DNA of 64,000 bases from Acidobacteriota bacterium (GTDB lineage Bacteria > Acidobacteriota > Terriglobia > Bryobacterales > Bryobacteraceae). Each line of letters starts with the position of its first letter. Position 1 is the stretch's first letter. The notes beneath the pieces are model-generated. The model was not told the DNA's origin. It made no database searches and was given only the letters and a program-made list of their open reading frames with translations. The stretch spans positions 1 through 64,000 of the forward strand of contig JAEZIJ010000015.1 in the NCBI GenBank assembly GCA_023436715.1. Direction: 5' to 3'. Shown piece after piece: positions 35,201 to 42,219 of this stretch. Both the position numbers and the translations under genes were made by a program.

Positions 35201-36988
35201 GCCTTCGAAGGCATTCGGGGTGTTACCGACGAGATCGCGGGCGAGGCGGAAAAGTCCCACGTCAGGGTGAAGGAGAAGCGCACCGCGATGCCCGGCGAGG
35301 ATCTTCCGGAGGGTGCCAAACTGACCGGAAAGCAGCAGGACATGCTCGCCGCCGGCAAGAAGGTTCCCTACGCCTACATTCGCCCGTTCCGGCGCCGTGA
35401 TAACTTCTACCCGCATGTGATCCCGAGCACGGAGGCGCTGAAGTCGGGAGCGATACGCCAGGACGTGATCGACAACCTGGTGCGGCTCGACGTGCGGCCC
35501 GGTGCCGAATCGGCCGCGCGCTTCCTCGAGGAGTACCGCGCATTCGTAGACAAGGGCGGGCGCTCGGAATCGCTCGAGAAGTTCCTGGTGGATTCCGGCC
35601 AGGCCAAGAGCCGCGGCGAAGCCTTCATGCTGCTGACGCGATTCCGAAAGCGCCACATCCGCCGGCAGGGTTCGCTCGAATACTCCCGCCAGGTGGATCT
35701 TCCGTTCTACGACCCGAACCCCGGCCGCGTGCTTCCTCCGTTCGTTCACAGCGCCTCGCTGCGCCTCGCGCAAATCCAGGAGTTCGGCCAGGCCAACGAG
35801 ATGGTGAATCACCTCGTCCGGCAAATCAGTGAGGCTGGAGCGCATCCGAAGAAGGTAGCAAAGGTGCGCCTGATGGTTGATCGCGCCCTGAGAATGGTCG
35901 AGGAACCAGACGCGGACAGCGCTAAGCTCTCTCGGACGCTGCGCATGCTCCAGGGCTTCAAGCTGGGCCTGTCGGCGATCCCGAACGTCTCGCAGGGCGC
36001 GCTCAACTCCCTACTGGCGTCCGATCTGCGCTCCACGCTCGCCGGCGCGAAGGGGCTAATGAGCAAGGAGGGGCGCCGGTTCGCCATGCAGTCGGGAGCC
36101 TCGCTTGAAGGCGTCGTCAACGAGATGGTGAACTACGCCGGCGGCGAGAACGCGGCACTATCGAAGTTCCTCAAGGGAGTCGGCTTCACGGCGACCGAAC
36201 AGGCGAACCGCATCTTCGCTGCGAACGCCGGCGTCACCTATGCCCGCCGGATGCTTGATCGGCTGAAGGCGAACCCGCAGGACGGCCGCGCGCTGAAGGT
36301 GCTCGACGAACTGGGGCTCGACACCGAAACGCTGCTGAAGAAAGGCAAGATTGGGGGCGACGACGCACTCATGGCGGCGAAGAAGTTTTCCGACCTTACC
36401 CAGTTCCGCGCCGACGCAAAAGACCTGCCGCTGTTCGCCTCGACGCCCACAGGCAAAGTGTTCTTCCAGTTCAAACAGTACATCTACGGACAGACCCGGC
36501 TGCTGCACCGCGAGGTGGTGGAGGAGTTCTCCGCTGGCAGGTTCGGCCGCGGCACGCGCGCGCTGCTGGTGCTGGGCGTGGTGTTCCCGATGGCGGGCGA
36601 GGTGATCCAGGATCTGCGCTCGATGATTACCGGCAAGAAGCGCGATTCCGACGCGCTCAAGCGCTACTTTGACGACATGGCCGCTACCGGAGCATTAGGG
36701 GTGCTTCAGGACGCTGTGAGCGCCGCGGCGTACGGTCGCCTCGCGGAATGGATTGTTGGTCCGACCGGCGGCGAGGCAATTGAGACGTTCGAGAATGCAG
36801 TCAGGGACGCGAAGGCTGACCGACCGCTGAGTGAATGGCGAAAGTTGGCGCTTGCGAAGCAGGCGTTCCGCCGGATTCCGCTGCTGGGTCCGGTCATGGT
36901 CAACCGAATCTTCGGGAAGCAGAAGAAAGAGCCGGTCGTGCGCGAACCCCTCCGCAGAAGGATCGGCAGGCGGCAAGTGGTGTACTAA
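32243..36988 (+). CDS. 1581-aa polyvalent/ejection protein
   Basis: The giant protein of the phage. The N-terminal about 400 residues are Pro/Ala-rich. Residues about 525-680 contain two copies of a repeat with Y...DA......G......A...(H)RE.V..AL..GKPVPPEVL.EYP.L, common in phage polyvalent proteins. Later parts are helical, with hydrophobic stretches ('ALLVLGVVFPMAGEVIQDL'). Near the C-terminus, 'TPTGKVFFQFKQYIYGQTRL' resembles an LPD38-type domain. Such proteins are thought to enter the cell with the DNA. No polymerase, protease or ADP-ribosyl motif was found by eye. Confidence 0.7.
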   Translation: MPDAYDDILSATPGAADPIADVLSATPAKAGGPQLLTEEPAGPVQAKFPKGERGAIVSAQTVRNPLREVTAAPAPGEQRIGRMPDQDVIDRVGQAMKQFWYGSVGTGETLLSKATTPAPSDPALAAIDKNRTPVMQTPLVRPEVFAGDTRGPHRAILEAAGGLTTPENASLLVGMKVAGAIPGVAQALSGGFATQMLTDALKSDPEWSEASARGDNAVMSEIATRKGIQLLMGLAAGAHAVSGETAGVRENRTTDTAARTPEMRTETAGPRPNEPGALPETPRPEAAGAQAPVRTNPPDIFDAVAPKPEAPPRAVPQPAPETTQSAIESVIAEAPPAKTQLQQVAEQAARRADAATERRSVETPKPDEFTQESGPTQEEVAAPVEPPIPPTAKESLEVEPAVAEGGEQERRNPFREKAERARKQYEQLSRPTARDEAMAEAFPLGTGYGRSGGEKRIERSVSRAAKAEEFRKEAEWREAQAAAFDEGKINAQGRRPAANAEAAAERRKQLNERTESAKAERSGKENWQVRGTVYADSARQYGGNGRKLVLSEHREVVEQALKDGKPVPPEVLAEYPDLKSTEPPAPVEAPRPTEAQREPWQMTESEYASDAQRRYIQKRGGQVPANAADNVGMAASKQHERLVREALEQGKPVPPEVLKEYPELQGKAKAPKVSDVLKAKARLKARAKQFVTEELGEQSFELSTQDFQDLATVGRDLIQRGTHRVNEWKEQMADTFGPWVQEYLDRVWDEVQKVKRAASPAYTRKGDSGPGFMIRVNGDFLDLEENARHYNMVRDLEGELRKGGIRGRGNGIEYRSEEVDPEALRNAVKRVAGRYPEVFVDGPNGSLVYDSAELAANRFSLALTKGRRVSQGWFGDERGSLSLRKSNEKPLSIVEQGAEYAANPSAFRAALDFLRPAESRIADQGEAGAKLSKLLGKAQDEGEVAAGKRIVALRDSGLLELSKQDQANLVDVLEGRADPASDAVKKAFEGIRGVTDEIAGEAEKSHVRVKEKRTAMPGEDLPEGAKLTGKQQDMLAAGKKVPYAYIRPFRRRDNFYPHVIPSTEALKSGAIRQDVIDNLVRLDVRPGAESAARFLEEYRAFVDKGGRSESLEKFLVDSGQAKSRGEAFMLLTRFRKRHIRRQGSLEYSRQVDLPFYDPNPGRVLPPFVHSASLRLAQIQEFGQANEMVNHLVRQISEAGAHPKKVAKVRLMVDRALRMVEEPDADSAKLSRTLRMLQGFKLGLSAIPNVSQGALNSLLASDLRSTLAGAKGLMSKEGRRFAMQSGASLEGVVNEMVNYAGGENAALSKFLKGVGFTATEQANRIFAANAGVTYARRMLDRLKANPQDGRALKVLDELGLDTETLLKKGKIGGDDALMAAKKFSDLTQFRADAKDLPLFASTPTGKVFFQFKQYIYGQTRLLHREVVEEFSAGRFGRGTRALLVLGVVFPMAGEVIQDLRSMITGKKRDSDALKRYFDDMAATGALGVLQDAVSAAAYGRLAEWIVGPTGGEAIETFENAVRDAKADRPLSEWRKLALAKQAFRRIPLLGPVMVNRIFGKQKKEPVVREPLRRRIGRRQVVY

Positions 36989-37026
36989 GTGCCCATTCCG
37001 CAATTTACTGGCTTCAGGGAGGAGTG

Positions 37027-37299
37027 ATGCAGAGAAGCGAAACGGGCGTGACGCTGAGTTCCGGTACAGCCTACATGATCCTGGTCGGAGTCCTGGGAGG
37101 CGGGCTGTGGCTCGGCGTGCTCCAGGCGCAAGTGATCGGGCTACAGAAGGACGTCAGCGACACGCGCACGGCCCACGCCCAAATCATGGCGAAGCTCAAC
37201 GAGATCGACGGCCGTATCGTAGCGGTGCAGCTGCAGCTCGGCGAGGAGCGCACCCAACAGCGCATGCTCCACAGGGGCCAGCTGCCAGTGGAGAGGTAA
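37027..37299 (+). CDS. Holin/spanin-like single-TM coiled-coil protein
   Basis: A 90-aa protein from ATG 37027. It has one membrane segment (about residues 12-32, 'AYMILVGVLGGGLWLGVLQA') followed by a coiled coil ('LNEIDGRIVAVQLQLGEERT') and the end 'RMLHRGQLPVER'. This N-in topology with a periplasmic coil matches inner-membrane spanins or some holins. It lies after the ejection genes, where lysis genes are common. A degraded second copy of its 3' end is at 37647-37682. Confidence 0.6.
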   Translation: MQRSETGVTLSSGTAYMILVGVLGGGLWLGVLQAQVIGLQKDVSDTRTAHAQIMAKLNEIDGRIVAVQLQLGEERTQQRMLHRGQLPVER

Positions 37300-37338
37300 C
37301 CGGAAGCGAATTGGTTGGTATAGGATGGGGCTTACGCT

Positions 37339-37635
37339 ATGAGCGCAGAGGAAAAGTACCGGATCGTCGGGAAGCTCGTTATCGAGCATCAGGAAGCCAA
37401 GCGAGAAGCCGAATTACTGAGGGTACGACTGTGTAATGTCGGGCGCTCCCTCCTGACGGTTTGCCAGCAGCTTTCGCAGGACCAGTTCGACCTTGCCGCC
37501 GAGAACCTGGCTCGCGTCCGAGACGAGAAGGTGGAGTTTTCCACACTCCAGGAACTCATCGGAGAGTACAAAAGAGCACGCCGCCTGGTTGAGAATCTGG
37601 CCGGAGAGATAGCCGGGCTTGATATCAAGGTTTAG
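37339..37635 (+). CDS. Helical phage protein
   Basis: A 98-aa, entirely helical and charged protein ('EHQEAKREAELLRVRLCNVG', 'YKRARRLVENLAGEIAGLDI') with one Cys pair. It follows the spanin-like gene and could be a lysis partner or small regulator. Not recognised. Confidence 0.5.
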   Translation: MSAEEKYRIVGKLVIEHQEAKREAELLRVRLCNVGRSLLTVCQQLSQDQFDLAAENLARVRDEKVEFSTLQELIGEYKRARRLVENLAGEIAGLDIKV

Positions 37636-37646
37636 GTCTCCAGCGA

Positions 37647-37682
37647 ATGCTTCACAAGGGCCAGTTGCCCGAAGGGAAGTAG
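37647..37682 (+). pseudogene. Remnant of a second spanin-like 3' end
   Basis: The frame reads RMLHKGQLPEGK and stops, matching the last 12 residues (RMLHRGQLPVER) of the gene at 37027-37299. The DNA also aligns past the stop. It lies between genes without its own start or body. This points to an ancient duplication or recombination between related lysis genes. Confidence 0.6.
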
Positions 37683-37719
37683 CCAGTGGAAAATTGTCTG
37701 GTGCGGGACGTAGTTGGTT

Positions 37720-38256
37720 TCATTGTTGCCGGCCCATGGAAATTTCCTCAGTCAGGCGAACGTGAGTGTAGCGCTTGCCCTTACTGATGCTCTCCCCAGA
37801 GGTGATCGCCACCGTCCGATCCTGGAAGTGAAGGTATACTAGCCGTGCTGATATGTCCCTGTCTTCCATTCGGGAGAGCTGGATCACAGCGTTGGTAGAC
37901 CCTTCCGCGCCGATTATGGTGCTGAGTAGGCGATAGAGCTGTTCAGCGGACTCGTGAACTTCCACTGGTTGGATCGGCTGAGACCACGGTTTGGAAGCGC
38001 TAAACAGGGTTCCTCCCGCCGTAAACATCAAGGTCCCGAGCAGTTCTCCGCTGCGACCCGCCGCCCTGACTTCATAGAGTGGACCGGGGGCCTTTTCGAC
38101 TTTGTATCCATCTCCGAGTTGTGAGAAGATTTCCGACTGCTTCTGTCCTATGTACACATCAACGTTCGCAATTCGAAGCGTTGACCTCGGCTTTTGAGCG
38201 GTGTTCTGGGCCTGGAGTGTAGAGAGGAGCAGCAGAAACAAACTGGCGAGCTTCAT
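37720..38256 (-). CDS. Exported protein of unknown function (prophage moron)
   Basis: A 178-aa protein with an N-terminal signal peptide ('MKLASLFLLLLSTLQAQ'). The mature part contains 'VDVYIGQKQSEIFSQLGDGY' and a beta-rich body. The minus-strand position next to the repressor, where prophages keep genes expressed in the lysogen, suggests a cargo gene acting in the periplasm. No family recognised; its signal and GC content look host-like. Confidence 0.6.
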   Translation of the reverse strand: MKLASLFLLLLSTLQAQNTAQKPRSTLRIANVDVYIGQKQSEIFSQLGDGYKVEKAPGPLYEVRAAGRSGELLGTLMFTAGGTLFSASKPWSQPIQPVEVHESAEQLYRLLSTIIGAEGSTNAVIQLSRMEDRDISARLVYLHFQDRTVAITSGESISKGKRYTHVRLTEEISMGRQQ

Positions 38257-38430
38257 AGCGGATTAAGCCTATCTCATCCCGCGTCCGGAACTCAAGTCAC
38301 AAAGTGGTGGTAGGTACCATCCCACATCTGGCGCCAGCGACTTCCCAATGAGAACCCCCAAGGTGCTCCCAATTGTGGTCTACCCCAAAAACGTACTACC
38401 TGATATATGTTCTGATGCCGGATCGTGCGA
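38257..38430. other. Gene-free stretch between moron and repressor
   Basis: A 174-base gap between two minus-strand genes. I see no convincing ORF, RNA gene or strong hairpin. It must hold the moron promoter or a read-through path from the repressor. Confidence 0.4.
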
Positions 38431-38826
38431 TCACGCGCCACGCTGTTTCCTCTGGGCCGGGCGCATGCGGTCATGGAAAATTTCGATATTTGGAACTACC
38501 GCCCCAATGATGCCCTGATCCCCGCTGTTAAGGATAGCCTCCAGCTTCTCGTGAAGCTCACGGTTCTCGGCCCGCACGGCCAACGAGCAAGTCTCAGATG
38601 GATGGCCTAAAGGTGGGGAGAACGCCAACGCCAGAGAAGACTCGCCAGCTTCTTCGGCTATTCTGCTGAGCAACTTTCGCATCGTTCCGGGAGGGGCGTC
38701 CTTAGTCTCGTAGCGATGGACCGTTGAGGGAGAGACATGGATGAACGCGGCGAATTCGACCTGAGTCATGCCCAGTTTCTCGCGCAGCTTCACCACGGCT
38801 TCCATTAAAATTCGTTCACTAGTCAT
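38431..38826 (-). CDS. CI-like repressor (XRE-family HTH)
   Basis: A 131-aa protein with an N-terminal HTH of the XRE/Cro type ('KLREKLGMTQVEFAAFIHVS', 'PSTVHRYETKDAPPGTMRKL'). The C-terminal about 60 residues have no LexA/S24 protease motif, so SOS-driven self-cleavage is not evident. It is divergent from a small putative Cro-like gene and separated by three operator sites. One site overlaps its own start codon, implying autoregulation and a very short or absent leader. Likely the immunity repressor. Confidence 0.75.
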   Translation of the reverse strand: MTSERILMEAVVKLREKLGMTQVEFAAFIHVSPSTVHRYETKDAPPGTMRKLLSRIAEEAGESSLALAFSPPLGHPSETCSLAVRAENRELHEKLEAILNSGDQGIIGAVVPNIEIFHDRMRPAQRKQRGA

Positions 38827-38858
38827 TTTGCCTATTGACTAGTCAGCGTGACTAGCCA
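38816..38858. promoter_or_regulatory. Three-site operator between repressor and early genes
   Basis: Three copies of a TGACTAG-centred palindrome: TCACTAGTCA (38816-38825, overlapping the repressor ATG), TGACTAGTCA (38836-38845, a perfect palindrome) and TGACTAGCCA (38849-38858). The spacing (20 and 13 bases) and position between divergent genes match a lambda OR-like switch. Sites 2 and 3 lie across the putative rightward -35 and spacer. Confidence 0.75.
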
Positions 38859-38864
38859 CATACT
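38835..38864 (+). promoter_or_regulatory. Putative rightward early promoter (PR-like)
   Basis: TTGACT (38835-38840) and CATACT (38859-38864) are separated by 18 bases and overlap operator sites 2 and 3. A start point around 38871 would put transcription at or next to ATG 38873, so the first early gene may have a leaderless mRNA. Sequence match only. Confidence 0.5.
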
Positions 38865-38872
38865 ACCTATGC

Positions 38873-39175
38873 ATGGTTACTAACACCCGACAGCATACCG
38901 CAATCGGTAGGCGGGCGTTGAAAAAGAAGGCGGAAATCATCCGCGGCCACCGGGGGGCGGTCGCGGAGATCTGCCGGGAGATCGGCAAGAGTCACACGCT
39001 GGTCTCGCTCGCCCTGGACCAAAAGCTGCCGGACATGGGAGCGGCCTGGCTGAAACCGGTGCTGGAGGCCATCGACCGAAAGGTGGCCGAGATCCTGGCC
39101 GCCGGTAGCTCCGGGAACCGAACCCCACGCAAAGGGCATTCCATCAAACCCCGCACTCATAAGAGGGAGAACTAA
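38873..39175 (+). CDS. Cro-like early regulator
   Basis: A 100-aa basic protein, the first gene right of the operators. The N-terminal half has an HTH-like pattern ('GRRALKKKAEIIRGHRGAVA', 'EICREIGKSHTLVSLALDQK'), and the C-terminus is a basic tail. By position it should be the Cro/antirepressor counterpart of the CI-like protein. It has no Shine-Dalgarno sequence, consistent with a leaderless start. Confidence 0.55.
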   Translation: MVTNTRQHTAIGRRALKKKAEIIRGHRGAVAEICREIGKSHTLVSLALDQKLPDMGAAWLKPVLEAIDRKVAEILAAGSSGNRTPRKGHSIKPRTHKREN

Positions 39176-39176
39176 C

Positions 39177-39521
39177 GTGCCCAAGAGTATTGTCAACGCC
39201 AAACCAGTACAGCGGGAAAACTTTTCTCATCCCACTGAAACCACAACACATAAACGCACTGTCGCCAGCCGCATGGCCCTCGACCGCGAAACAAAAAGGG
39301 CCATCGTCCGCTGCATTCTGGGGCTGGGAAAGGGGCTGGAATATACGCAATCGGCGACGCGGGTAAACGGCCGGGTGATCCATCAGGACGCGATCCTCCA
39401 GACGGTAATCGAGCATATCGCCGACCAGCAGCAGGCGGAAATGGAGCGGGTGCGGATCGAGGCCGACCGGCGGGTGCAGACGTACCGGCGGGCGATGCTC
39501 GAAGTCAGGGGGGCGGCGTAG
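39177..39521 (+). CDS. Early phage protein
   Basis: A 114-aa protein from GTG 39177. The C-terminal half is a charged helix ('IADQQQAEMERVRIEADRRV'), and the middle has 'RETKRAIVRCILGLGKGLEY'. It is part of the early operon. Not recognised; it could be CII-like in role, but no HTH is clear. Confidence 0.5.
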   Translation: MPKSIVNAKPVQRENFSHPTETTTHKRTVASRMALDRETKRAIVRCILGLGKGLEYTQSATRVNGRVIHQDAILQTVIEHIADQQQAEMERVRIEADRRVQTYRRAMLEVRGAA

Positions 39522-39524
39522 GCC

Positions 39525-39806
39525 ATGAACTGGGACGAACAGTGGCTCCAGAGCGTGATCGAAGACGCGCACCGGGATGCGCCGGCCGCGGATCGGCAAC
39601 TGAAAGAGGTGGTGCTCGACGTGGATGTGGTCACGGCCGCGGACGGTTCGAAGTGGGTTCCGTTCGATGCCATGTTGCAGGCTGAGAAGGCCAACCAGAC
39701 ACTATCCGCGCGGATCGAGCAGTTAGTTCCCGGGTCATGGTGGTTCGCGGCCGGCCTGATCTTTGGCGCCGGCGCTTCCAGGCTCATCGCGGCGGTGCTC
39801 CGATGA
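39525..39806 (+). CDS. Early protein with C-terminal membrane segment
   Basis: A 93-aa protein. The first 70 residues are soluble and acidic ('LKEVVLDVDVVTAADGSKWV'). Residues about 71-90 ('SWWFAAGLIFGAGASRLIAA') form a C-terminal membrane anchor. It is coupled to the HNH gene by an ATGA overlap. Possible superinfection-exclusion-type protein, by topology only. Confidence 0.5.
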   Translation: MNWDEQWLQSVIEDAHRDAPAADRQLKEVVLDVDVVTAADGSKWVPFDAMLQAEKANQTLSARIEQLVPGSWWFAAGLIFGAGASRLIAAVLR

Positions 39807-40150
39807 AACGCTCTCCCCTCCAGCGCAGAACCCCGCTCCATGCCTACACGCGCATCCGGCACCGAGCCCGGCGCCCGCGGCGCGGCGTGGTTCGTGACCT
39901 AGCGTACCTGGCGTTCGTCCACACCCAGCCCTGCATGGCCCACGGCGCAAACTGCCCGCGGTTCGTGGGTGCCATATCCAACCGGCCGGAGGCCCACCAC
40001 ATCGACAACAACCACCGGAATGATCGGCGCGCAGTGCCACTGTGCCGACTGGCCCACCAGTACAGCACGAAGCCGAGCCGGGAGGCGATGGAAGCCGAGG
40101 TTCTCAGGCTCAATGCTCTCTACGAGCAGGAGAAAGGAGCGGCGGCGTGA
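39803..40150 (+). CDS. HNH/Ref-like nuclease, short
   Basis: A 115-aa basic protein. 'CMAHGANCPRFVGAISNRPE' followed by 'AHHIDNNHRNDRRAVPLCRL' and 'AHQYSTKP' gives paired Cys ligands and the His-His/Asn core of HNH nucleases like phage Ref or NinG/DUF968 types. These support phage recombination or DNA processing. The ATG overlaps the upstream TGA, and it ends in GTGA with the next gene. Confidence 0.75.
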   Translation: MKRSPLQRRTPLHAYTRIRHRARRPRRGVVRDLAYLAFVHTQPCMAHGANCPRFVGAISNRPEAHHIDNNHRNDRRAVPLCRLAHQYSTKPSREAMEAEVLRLNALYEQEKGAAA

Positions 40151-40884
40151 AAGAGCATTCAATCCTGTTCTCCGGCCCGATGGTACGAGCCATTCGGGAG
40201 GGACGGAAGACCCAGACGCGGCGGCCAATCAAGCACCCGGAGTACTTCGGATGCCTCACGGGCGACTGCCCGCACATGTTCCAAGCGGAGTGCGATGCGG
40301 CCATCGCTGTCTGGGCGAAGGAATCCTGCCCTTACGGCGTCCCCGGAGACCGGCTGTGGGTGCGGGAGACGTTCGCCGTTTTCTGTGTGACCGACTACAG
40401 CCGAGGAGACATTCTGAATTCGAGTGCTCAGGTCGGCATCGGATATCGAGCGGACCACAAGACCGGAAACCTTGCGGATGGAGACGGCGGGTACAACTTT
40501 CGTCCCGTGGAGGGTGACGACCGGATCGCGCAAGCCCGACTGATCGCGGAGGACCACTATCACGAGTGGCGCCCCTCCATCCACATGCCCCGTTGGGCGT
40601 CCCGCCTCACCCTGGAGATCACCGACGTTCGCGTGCAGCGGGTGCAGGAGATCACGGAAGAGGACTCGCGGGCGGAGGGCGCGTATCTGAACGGCATCGT
40701 GGCTGGCGACGCGCGCTGCGGAACTCGTGATTACTGGCACTTCTCCGAGAAGATCGGGGGTAATACAGCCAAGGATGGATTCGAGCACCTTTGGGAATCC
40801 ATCAACGCCAAGCGCGGATTCGGATGGGACAGCAACCCGTGGGCGTGGGCGCTGACATTCAAGTGCGTGGAGGTCTCCCGGTGA
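40147..40884 (+). CDS. Conserved phage protein (ASCH/EVE-like)
   Basis: A 245-aa protein from GTG 40147 with the pattern of a widespread phage family: 'ILFSGPMVRAIREGRKTQTR', 'CPYGVPGDRLWVRETFAVFC', 'WRPSIHMPRWASRLTLEITD', 'VRVQRVQEITEEDSRAEGAY' and a 'NPWAWALTFKCVEV' end. The fold looks like ASCH/PUA-type nucleic-acid-binding domains. The ligand is unknown. It is coupled at both ends by GTGA overlaps. Confidence 0.75.
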   Translation: MKEHSILFSGPMVRAIREGRKTQTRRPIKHPEYFGCLTGDCPHMFQAECDAAIAVWAKESCPYGVPGDRLWVRETFAVFCVTDYSRGDILNSSAQVGIGYRADHKTGNLADGDGGYNFRPVEGDDRIAQARLIAEDHYHEWRPSIHMPRWASRLTLEITDVRVQRVQEITEEDSRAEGAYLNGIVAGDARCGTRDYWHFSEKIGGNTAKDGFEHLWESINAKRGFGWDSNPWAWALTFKCVEVSR

Positions 40885-41249
40885 GCGCAACCGCCATCCT
40901 TCAACAGCAGTGGATGACGGCCGCAGAACTGGCGGCCCGGCTCAACCTGGACGTTCAGACTCTCGCAAAGTGGCGCGTGATCGGCAAGGGTCCGCGCTGG
41001 ATAAAACCAGGTCGGGAGGTCTTCTACCTTCCCGCGGACGTTGAGGAATGGTTAAACTCGCTCCGTAAGGAGCAGGACAATCATGTCCGACAAATTGCAC
41101 AATCTCAGAAATCGCGACGGCCAGTGGCACTATCGGTTCAAGTTCCGTGGCCGGGAGTACAGCGGTCCAACAGGTTTGGACGCCGTAGACTCAAATCTGA
41201 ACGCTGCGGAGGAGATTGCCGCAGCGAAACTGGCGCAAATTCGCGGTGA
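40881..41249 (+). CDS. Excisionase-like HTH (MerR/HTH_17) protein
   Basis: Starts at GTG 40881. Residues 1-65 carry an HTH_17/Xis-type winged helix: 'MTAAELAARLNLDVQTLAKW', 'GKGPRWIKPGREVFYLPADV', 'EEWLNSLRK'. It sits before the integrase, where excisionases lie. Beyond residue about 68 the frame overlaps the integrase gene by 167 bases and becomes Arg/Ser-rich. The tail could be a real overlap or an extension after loss of an earlier stop. Confidence 0.65.
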   Translation: MSATAILQQQWMTAAELAARLNLDVQTLAKWRVIGKGPRWIKPGREVFYLPADVEEWLNSLRKEQDNHVRQIAQSQKSRRPVALSVQVPWPGVQRSNRFGRRRLKSERCGGDCRSETGANSR

Positions 41250-42219
41250 TATGGAACGTAGCGACGCGCCCTTTGATCTAGCCGCCGGCCGCTTCGTGGC
41301 CTGGTGCGAAACGGTGGAGTACCGCCAGAAGTCCAGGACGGCGATGAGGATCAAGACTAGTTTCGCCTCGCTGGTCGAGTATTTCCGGAGCACCCCGGTG
41401 GCCCGGATCGCGGCCAACCCTGGCCTGATTGACGATTACAAGGCCTGGAGAATCACCCAGCACGGCGTCCGTGACGTGACGCTCCGCAAGGATCTGCACA
41501 ACCTCTCGCTGTTCTTCGGAAAGTGGGCCGTGAAGCGCGGGCTGGCGGAAGCAAACCCGCTCTCGAGGGCGGCGCGCGAGCAGGGGCGCGGAGTGACAAT
41601 CCCGAGCGAGGCCGATTCGGTACGCATTCACCCGCTCTCGGCCGACGAAGAGGAGAAGTACTTCACCGCAGCCGCAACTATCGTGGACAAGCGCGGAATG
41701 CCAAAGGGACACACGGGCCTGCGGAACCTCTACGACGTGGCGAAGATCATGCTGCTTCAGGGCGCCCGTCCGGAGGAGGTTGTCAGCCGGCGCAAGGAAG
41801 ATTACCACCCGGCGACCGGCGAGCTGAAGATCACGTTCGGGAAGTCTCGAGCGGCGCGGCGAATCCTCCATCTGTGCGAGGAGGCCCAGCAGATCGTCGA
41901 GGAACGGATGAAGCTCCCCGGCCCGTGGCTGTTCCCGAGCCCGCGGTATCCCGGCCGGCACATCGTAAAGCTGAACAAGGCGCACGACACGGTATGCGAG
42001 GAAACCGGCCTGGCCTTCGTGCTCTACGACCTCAGGCATACATTCGGCACGCGGATGGCCCAGCACACCGACGCATTCACCCTGGCCTCGCTCATGGGGC
42101 ACGCAAACCTGCGAACAATCCAGCGGTACGTGCATCCCCAGGACGAGGCAAAGAAGGCCGCAATGTCCCGGTACGAAGCCGAGCGCATGCGGGCAAAGCT
42201 CAAGGTGGTGGGCAAATGA
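41083..42219 (+). CDS. int: Tyrosine recombinase (phage integrase)
   Basis: A 378-aa integrase. The N-terminal arm-binding segment 'NLRNRDGQWHYRFKFRGREY' is followed by a SAM-like core-binding domain (about residues 60-160). The catalytic domain has Arg in 'LLQGARPEEVVSRRKEDY' (near 227), Lys in 'TFGKSRAAR', 'LYDLRHTFGTRM' (near 313; the usual His of HxLRH is Tyr), 'LMGHANLRTIQRYVHP' with His and nucleophile Tyr (near 347). Start ATG 41083 follows AAGGAG. It acts on the tRNA-Cys att site 0.3 kb downstream. Confidence 0.95.
   Translation: MSDKLHNLRNRDGQWHYRFKFRGREYSGPTGLDAVDSNLNAAEEIAAAKLAQIRGDMERSDAPFDLAAGRFVAWCETVEYRQKSRTAMRIKTSFASLVEYFRSTPVARIAANPGLIDDYKAWRITQHGVRDVTLRKDLHNLSLFFGKWAVKRGLAEANPLSRAAREQGRGVTIPSEADSVRIHPLSADEEEKYFTAAATIVDKRGMPKGHTGLRNLYDVAKIMLLQGARPEEVVSRRKEDYHPATGELKITFGKSRAARRILHLCEEAQQIVEERMKLPGPWLFPSPRYPGRHIVKLNKAHDTVCEETGLAFVLYDLRHTFGTRMAQHTDAFTLASLMGHANLRTIQRYVHPQDEAKKAAMSRYEAERMRAKLKVVGK

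Noticed and set aside
32243..36988. Tape-measure protein
   Set aside because: It is large and helical, but its place after the fibre genes, its polyvalent repeats and LPD38-like end, and the lack of tail-tube and tail-assembly genes fit an ejection protein better.
37636..37719. Small gene or terminator in the gap before the moron
   Set aside because: The only coding-like signal is the 12-codon remnant, and no stem with a T-run is present.
38431..38826. LexA-like self-cleaving repressor
   Set aside because: The C-terminal half shows no Ser-Lys S24 motif and is too short for that domain.
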